Source: Cyclina sinensis (Eukaryota > Mollusca > Bivalvia > Venerida > Veneridae). From it: a DNA stretch of 64,000 nucleotides. This document shows, in pieces, positions 58,575 to 64,000 of the stretch. The notes under the pieces are model-generated. The model was not told the DNA's origin. It made no database searches and worked only from the letters and a program-made list of their open reading frames with translations. A program made the position numbers and the translations under genes. Position 1 is the first letter of the stretch, and the number at the start of each line of letters is the position of its first letter. Where the stretch lies: positions 20,336,120 through 20,400,119 of the forward strand of contig JAAONU010000001.1 of assembly GCA_012932295.1 (NCBI GenBank), in the 5' to 3' direction.

Positions 58575-59715
58575 CAAAATATATGTTATGATTTAATTGC
58601 ACGTATCATGAAGGGCCTTATACAACGTGTGGATTCATCTCTTCCGGTAATAAAATGATGCTTAAGTATATAATTTTTTTCTACAAAGCTTATGTAAATA
58701 GTCTCTGGACCTAGACAGCTGAACTGATGAAAACTGTGGTTATGACAATGCCCTTCAAAAGGTCCATTCAGTTGCCAGTCTGGAAATGAGACTTTTATTA
58801 TAAATTGTCAGAATTCACCCTTAACATTCGACCTAAAAAATCATTATTTGCCAAAATACTTATTCAGCTGTTATGGTATTTTCCAACTGTTCTTAATTTT
58901 TAGACTGTTTGTGTGAGCTGATCATGTACTGATGATTACGACTGTTACTCTGAATTCCCTTTAATGTCTTCACATATCCAAATTTCTCTGTATCTGTCTG
59001 TTGTAGCCGTTATCTTTATGTTGTTTACAAAGAATTTATTTTAGTAAAGTAAAAACTGTGAACGAGTTGATTTTTGTTTTTACATCGAGATAAAAAATAC
59101 AGCGAATTTAATATAACTTGTAAACATCCTCGATACATTGAAGTAACGAAATACTTTCTATACAATACAATGCAACGAAACATGAAGACATCCACGTTCA
59201 AATTAAGTCCGGCGACACAAAACCAACACACAATTGTTCTGTTGCATAACATATACCTGTGTTTTTGAAATTTCTGAATAAAATGGGTTGATGCTGAAAA
59301 AGATATTCAAACATATCTTTCTTTCTTATAGATCACAAGCGTTGATTGTTCTGATTTACCTACGAAAAAAAACAAGTAAATTGTAAATACTTCCAAGTAC
59401 CACAATAACTGTAAAAGGTACAAATCAACATAGGGGAAAAATGATAAGAAAACAAAAAGTCTCTTTGTTTATGAATTTTTATTAAAGCATTGCATTATTT
59501 GTTTTCATATTCTAGTGAGATATAAAGAACAATAATGCAGCATGACAAGTATCTGGATATGACATTGACATGCCACTTGACAAAGGTCGAAATAAAACAC
59601 TGTTAAAATCGGGTTTTTAATCATCGAACTTGCACGAGATGTCAGAAGTCAAATTGTTGCTTCGAATTCGGGTCTGGTCATCTTGACATACTTTTATCTG
59701 ATTTTTTGTTCTGTA
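58575..59715. repeat. Direct duplication, copy 1 (with ~395-bp extra block)
   Basis: 58575-59120 matches 59890-60447 and 59515-59715 matches 60448-60670 in the same order (CACGTATCATGAAG, AACTGATGAAAACTGTGG, GAGCTGATCATGTACTGATG, GACATTGACATG blocks). The block 59121-59514 is present only in this copy, so it is an insertion here or a deletion in the other. Neither copy has a convincing ORF. Confidence 0.85.
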
Positions 59716-59889
59716 GTTGGTCAAAACTTGAATGACAAACATAAACTATGATGAAACATTGATTAAAATAATAAATCATCAAAAATTAAAGTGAAACATA
59801 ACTACAATTATTTCAATTTAAAATAACGTTCCGTATAATTACGTTTTCTAATAATTTCCGAGAAAATGAAATTCTGAGAAAAAATAATA

Positions 59890-60747
59890 TGTTATAATAT
59901 AGCTGCACGTATCATGAAGCGCCTTATACAACGTGTGGATTCATCTCTACAGGTAATGAAATCATTTATAAATGTATAAATGTATAAGTTTCTAGAAGGC
60001 TTATGTAAATAATCTCTGGACATACAGAGCTGAACTGATGAAAACTGTGGCTATGTCAAATGGCTTTTAAAAAATCTATTTAGTCGCCGGTCTGGAAAAT
60101 GTAACATATTATAAATTGTCAGAATTCACCCTTAAAATTTGACCGAAAAAATCAGTCACCTCCATTATTTGAAAAGTAATTTCTTCTACTGTCATGGTAT
60201 TTTTCAACTGTTCTTAATTTTTAGTCTGTCTGTGTGAGCTGATCATGTACTGATGAACAAGACTGTTACTCTGAATTCCCTTTAATGTCTTCACATTTTC
60301 AAATTTCTCTGTACCTGTCTGTTGTAGCCGCTATCTTAATGCTGTTTACAAAGAATTTATTTCAGTAAAGTAAAAACTGTGAACGAGTTGATTTTTGTTT
60401 TTACATCGAGATAAAAAAAAACAACAGAAAATTTAATACAAGTTGTAGTGAGATATAAAATACAATAATGCAGCATGACAAGTATTTGGATATGACATTG
60501 ACATGTCACTTGACAAATGTCGAAATAAAACACTATAAAAATCGGGTGATGTACAATTGAATTGTTCATTTAACCATCGAACTTGCATCAGATGTCATAA
60601 GTCAAATAGTAGCTTTGAATTCTCGTCTAGTCATCTTGACATACTTCTATCTGATTTTTTATTTCGTAAAGATAACTACAATTAATTTAATTTATAACGT
60701 TCTGTAGACCTTTTCTAATAACTTCTGAGAAAACTAAATTCTACATC
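59890..60747. repeat. Direct duplication, copy 2
   Basis: Second copy of the segment at 58575-59715, 1.3 kb downstream, lacking the extra block. Its 3' part (60486-60747) has been duplicated again. Confidence 0.85.
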
Positions 60748-61002
60748 TTGGATATGACATTGACATGTCACTTGACAAATGTCGAAATAAAACACTATAA
60801 AAATCGGGTGATGTACAACTGAATTGTTTTATCGAACTTGCATCAGATGTCATAAGTCAAATAGTAGCTTTAAATTCTCGTCTAGTCATCTTGACATACT
60901 TCTATCTGATTTTTTATTTCGTAAAGATAACTACAATTAATTTAATTTATAACGTTCTGTAGACCTTTTCTAATAACTTCTGAGAAAACTAAATTCTACA
61001 TC
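60486..61002. repeat. Near-identical tandem duplication, 262 and 255 bp
   Basis: TTGGATATGACATTGACATG starts both 60486-60747 and 60748-61002, and both end in AAACTAAATTCTACATC. They differ by about a 7-bp deletion and very few substitutions, so this is the youngest duplication in the cluster. Confidence 0.95.
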
Positions 61003-62278
61003 TAAATAAAAATAGTAATTACTAGTCATAAATATTGACGGAAATATTAATAACACTTCTCTTTTTGAGTTAAAAATGACACTTATCGTAACATAAGGGG
61101 TTTTTAATTTTAGACAAAAGCAAAACATTTGAGAAAATATAATAGTTATAGCTCTGGCATGATAATATTTCATATCGACACATACACAACTGAAATCGAT
61201 TAACTGTTAAGTGAAACGTCTTCTGCATTTTATTTCTACTGTGCAAAGTGATGTTCTAATACCGAGTTAAAGTTAATGATCTACTATCAAGTTAAACTTT
61301 AAGTATACATATTTCACGACGATTCCTTGATTGAAAACAAAGATTATAACAGAAGACTAGTTTAACAACAAACCGAATTTACTCAAATGAAAAAAAAATG
61401 CAATGCTTATTTTTAAACAGCAATACTCAATTGTAAATAATGTACATATTTATTTCCTCCTCAGATTCAGATACTTTACGTTTTTTTTTCAGTTTACAAA
61501 TACATTACAGACTTTCGCTAAAATACATGTGCAAGTAATACAGCCCAAACTTTTGGATTTATTACATCTTTTTCACTACAAAATTATTTGCTATTATTCA
61601 TCGGACAACGTTTCTAAACAAATTTGAATTGAATTTCATGTTTCTGAAAGGATATATCTGTGACATCATAAAAACAGAGGCAGACTTTTCTAAGGAATTG
61701 TAACTTCAAGCGAGTCGCAATCATTAGGCTTTTAAAATACTCATAAAACAGGTTGACAGACTTCGAATCAAGAACGCTGTTTGTATGATTGCCTGCTTCA
61801 TGTTGAAATTTGTTTAGGGTCTCATCTATGTTAAAAGTACCCGTGATTACAGCAATTTAGCAAAACTTAAACATTTCTTCAGATATAACACATTTATGTT
61901 GACATATTTATAAAATTAACTACTAGTGCTTCGGTCAAACATTTCAGAAGCATATTAAGAATTATTGTCCAAAAATACCCTGGCCATAAGCTCACGTGTG
62001 AAAATATGTATGCATAAACGTGTCAATATTTGTACATTTTGATAATGTATATCATATGCTTTGACTATTAGTGTACAGAAATACAGCACAAACAAGATAT
62101 TTATTTGAATACATTTTCAAACTGCATGGGAATTTACAGTACAGACGTACAAAAATGGTATAAGCACATATAGTTCAACAAAATAAAATTCTCTACTGAT
62201 AAATCTGGATGATATGATATACATAATCCAGGGAAGCGAAGAAGTAGACGATGCGCCATTGCAGCTGTGATGGAGGCT
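61003..62278. other. No gene seen
   Basis: AT-rich sequence. A minus frame 62322-62134 includes a less AT-rich piece after CGTCTTTGCAG (TAAMAHRLLLRFPGLC), which I cannot assign. Confidence 0.45.
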
Positions 62279-63030
62279 GAACGGCTGCAAAGACGAAGTT
62301 GCATAAGCATTATTTTAAACAATAATTTTCTTTTTTATCACCAGAGCATCAATTTCAGCTATTGCCAATTGATTAGGTAAAATAGCTTAAAATAAGATTT
62401 TTGTTGTGGTGTAGTAATCTTAAAATTAAAAACACAAACAGTTTTTATTTACACGGAATTCATCAACGAATCGCATGTCCAAAACAGGATTTTGTTCTCG
62501 AAATAATGTATAGGTCAGAGAAAATGTTTGGTGGTCGATTTCTTTATAATATATTGCATTTTACTTATCTAAAAAGAATTTATAAACAATGTACACAATG
62601 AATAAAACGATGTTCATAAAACTTAAGAATCTGTACTGTAGTGTGTCGTTTATAGTGAACTGAAAATTGATAGCAGTGGCCAATTATTTATATAGTGGCA
62701 TTTTGACCATACAGTACGTGCCATGAGTGACAAGTTCATAATTGTGCTTATTTTATATATCGCTTGCTTAATTTGTAATACTAGAACAATTAGAACATGA
62801 TTTATAGCATAATAACTTTAGATATTTACATTTTTTCTTTGTAATTTATATTCCTTCCACTATTGTAAAACGTATTGTCTAAAAAATGCTAATGACAAAT
62901 CACTTTGTGAAGATGCAAATTTAACCAAAACTACTGCGTATTTGATCTTTTTCGATGATTTCCAGCATCTGAGGTTGAAAGATCAATATTATAGAAGAAT
63001 ACAAAAGCTCTTATACATTGATAAGCTGAA
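62279..63030. repeat. Duplicated segment, copy 2, with ~310-bp insertion
   Basis: Collinear with 55507-56015. Homology breaks at about 62635 and resumes at about 62944 (CCAGCATCTGAGGTTGAAAG). The intervening 310 bp is unrelated and has no visible terminal repeats. Confidence 0.7.
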
Positions 63031-63079
63031 GTCAAGTTTTATAAATAATAAAACAAATAAAGTTAGCAGAAATGTACAC

Positions 63080-64000
63080 GTTGACAAGACCTTCAAAAAG
63101 ACCAGACTAAACTTGACCTTGACTCATAAATGATCTTCACCTTCAAGGTCAAATTATTGAATTTTGCTAAAATTGGCCATAACTTTATTATCAAAAAGTG
63201 GATTCTCTTCATGCTTGGGCACAACAACTCTTTGGACAAGATCTTTAAGTAGACCGGACTAAACTTGAACTTGATTCCTAAATGACCTTCACCTTCAAGG
63301 TCAAATTATTAAATTTTGCTAAAATTGTCCATAACTTTAGTATTTATAGTTGGATTTGATTTATACTTGTACAAAACAACACTAATGACAAAACCGACAT
63401 GTTGAATAACTCAGATATGACCATGACCTTAAAATGACCTTGACCGTCAAGGTCAGATGATAGAATTTTGCTTAAATTGTCATAACTTTATCATTTATCT
63501 ATAGATTTGATTCATACTTGGACTTAACAACACATATGACAAATCCGACATTATGATTATTTCAAGTTTGACCTTGACATTTAAATGACCTTGACAGTCA
63601 AGGTCAAATCATTGAATTTTGTTACAACTGGCCATAATTTTGTTATTTATGGTTGGATTTGAATCAGACTTTGACAAAACAACACTTATGACAAAACCGA
63701 CTAGATAATTTATTCAAGTTTGACCTTAACCTTAAAATTACCATGACCGTCAAGGTCAAATAATTAAATTTTGCTTAAATTGTCATAACTTTGTTGTTAA
63801 TGGTTGGTTTTGATTCATACTTGGACAAAACAACAATTATGACAAAACCGACATATTGAATAACTCAGGAATGACCATAATGTAAAAATGACCTTGACTG
63901 TCAAGGTCAGATGGTTTAATTTTGCTTAAATTGTCATACCTTTTTCATTTATTTATGGATTTGATTCATACTTGGACAAAACAACACTTTTGACAAAACT
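63080..64000 (+). repeat. Satellite array, 151-152-bp period, TGACCTTGA box, open at end
   Basis: TCAAGGTCA recurs at 63143, 63295, 63447, 63598, 63750 and 63901, steps of 152, 152, 151, 152 and 151. Each is followed by AATTTTGCTWAAATTGTCAT, AACTTT, a GATTTGATTCATACTTGGAC block and AACAACAC...TGACAAAACCGAC. Three units carry perfect inverted arms TGACCTTGAC and GTCAAGGTCA around one variable base (63435-63455, 63586-63606, 63889-63909). The array runs past the end of the window. Confidence 0.93.

Overview
The window looks like a gene-poor, AT-rich stretch of an animal nuclear genome, most likely a bivalve mollusc. The grounds are eukaryotic repeat classes throughout (tRNA-derived SINEs, LINE and Penelope-like retroelement relics, TTAA-flanked and 8-bp-duplication DNA elements), spliceosomal-type intron borders, and several tandem families of about 150 bp built around a TGACCTTGA box of the kind I associate with clam, oyster and mussel genomes. 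That taxonomic link rests on memory, not on a search. No bacterial operon, rRNA, functional tRNA or CRISPR array is visible, and no intact protein-coding gene is convincing.

Layout. 0-6 kb: anonymous AT-rich DNA with one long hairpin and retroposon tails. 6-9 kb: a full-length core SINE, a TTAA element carrying tRNA-like boxes, and short tandem repeats. 11.8-14.9 kb: a 152-bp repeat pair, several hairpins and a second TTAA element. 17.8-18.6 kb: a LINE ORF2 relic. 19.5-20.8 kb: a CACGTG/CCAAT cluster and a degenerate ~150-bp tandem repeat. 24.66-25.69 kb: a 1,015-bp foldback transposon with a perfect 8-bp target duplication. 26.1-26.7 kb: a 43-bp minisatellite. 27.8 kb: a possible first coding exon (minus). 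28.4-30.5 kb: a broken Penelope-like reverse transcriptase with a GIY-YIG remnant. 30.6-31.7 kb: a ~150-bp satellite. 34.7-35.4 kb: an AT-rich palindromic element. 37.5-38.9 kb: a second LINE relic. 40.3-45.6 kb: a decayed multi-exon gene of an animal protein family whose core looks like an RNase H-fold transposase. 48.9-50.9 kb: a 2-kb element with subterminal inverted repeats and internal tandem arrays (Helentron-like). 53.4-63 kb: two exon-like segments and nested duplications. 63.1-64 kb: a 151-152-bp satellite with palindromic nuclear-receptor-like sites, running off the end.

The parts do not form one pathway. The biology is mobile DNA: autonomous relics (two LINEs, one Penelope-like element, one transposase-like gene) among many non-autonomous elements. 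The segments most likely to belong to host genes are the exon-like ORFs at 57697-57903 (minus), 53981-54150 (plus) and 27809-27871 (minus). They were picked only for clean splice signals and open frames, and I do not recognise their products.
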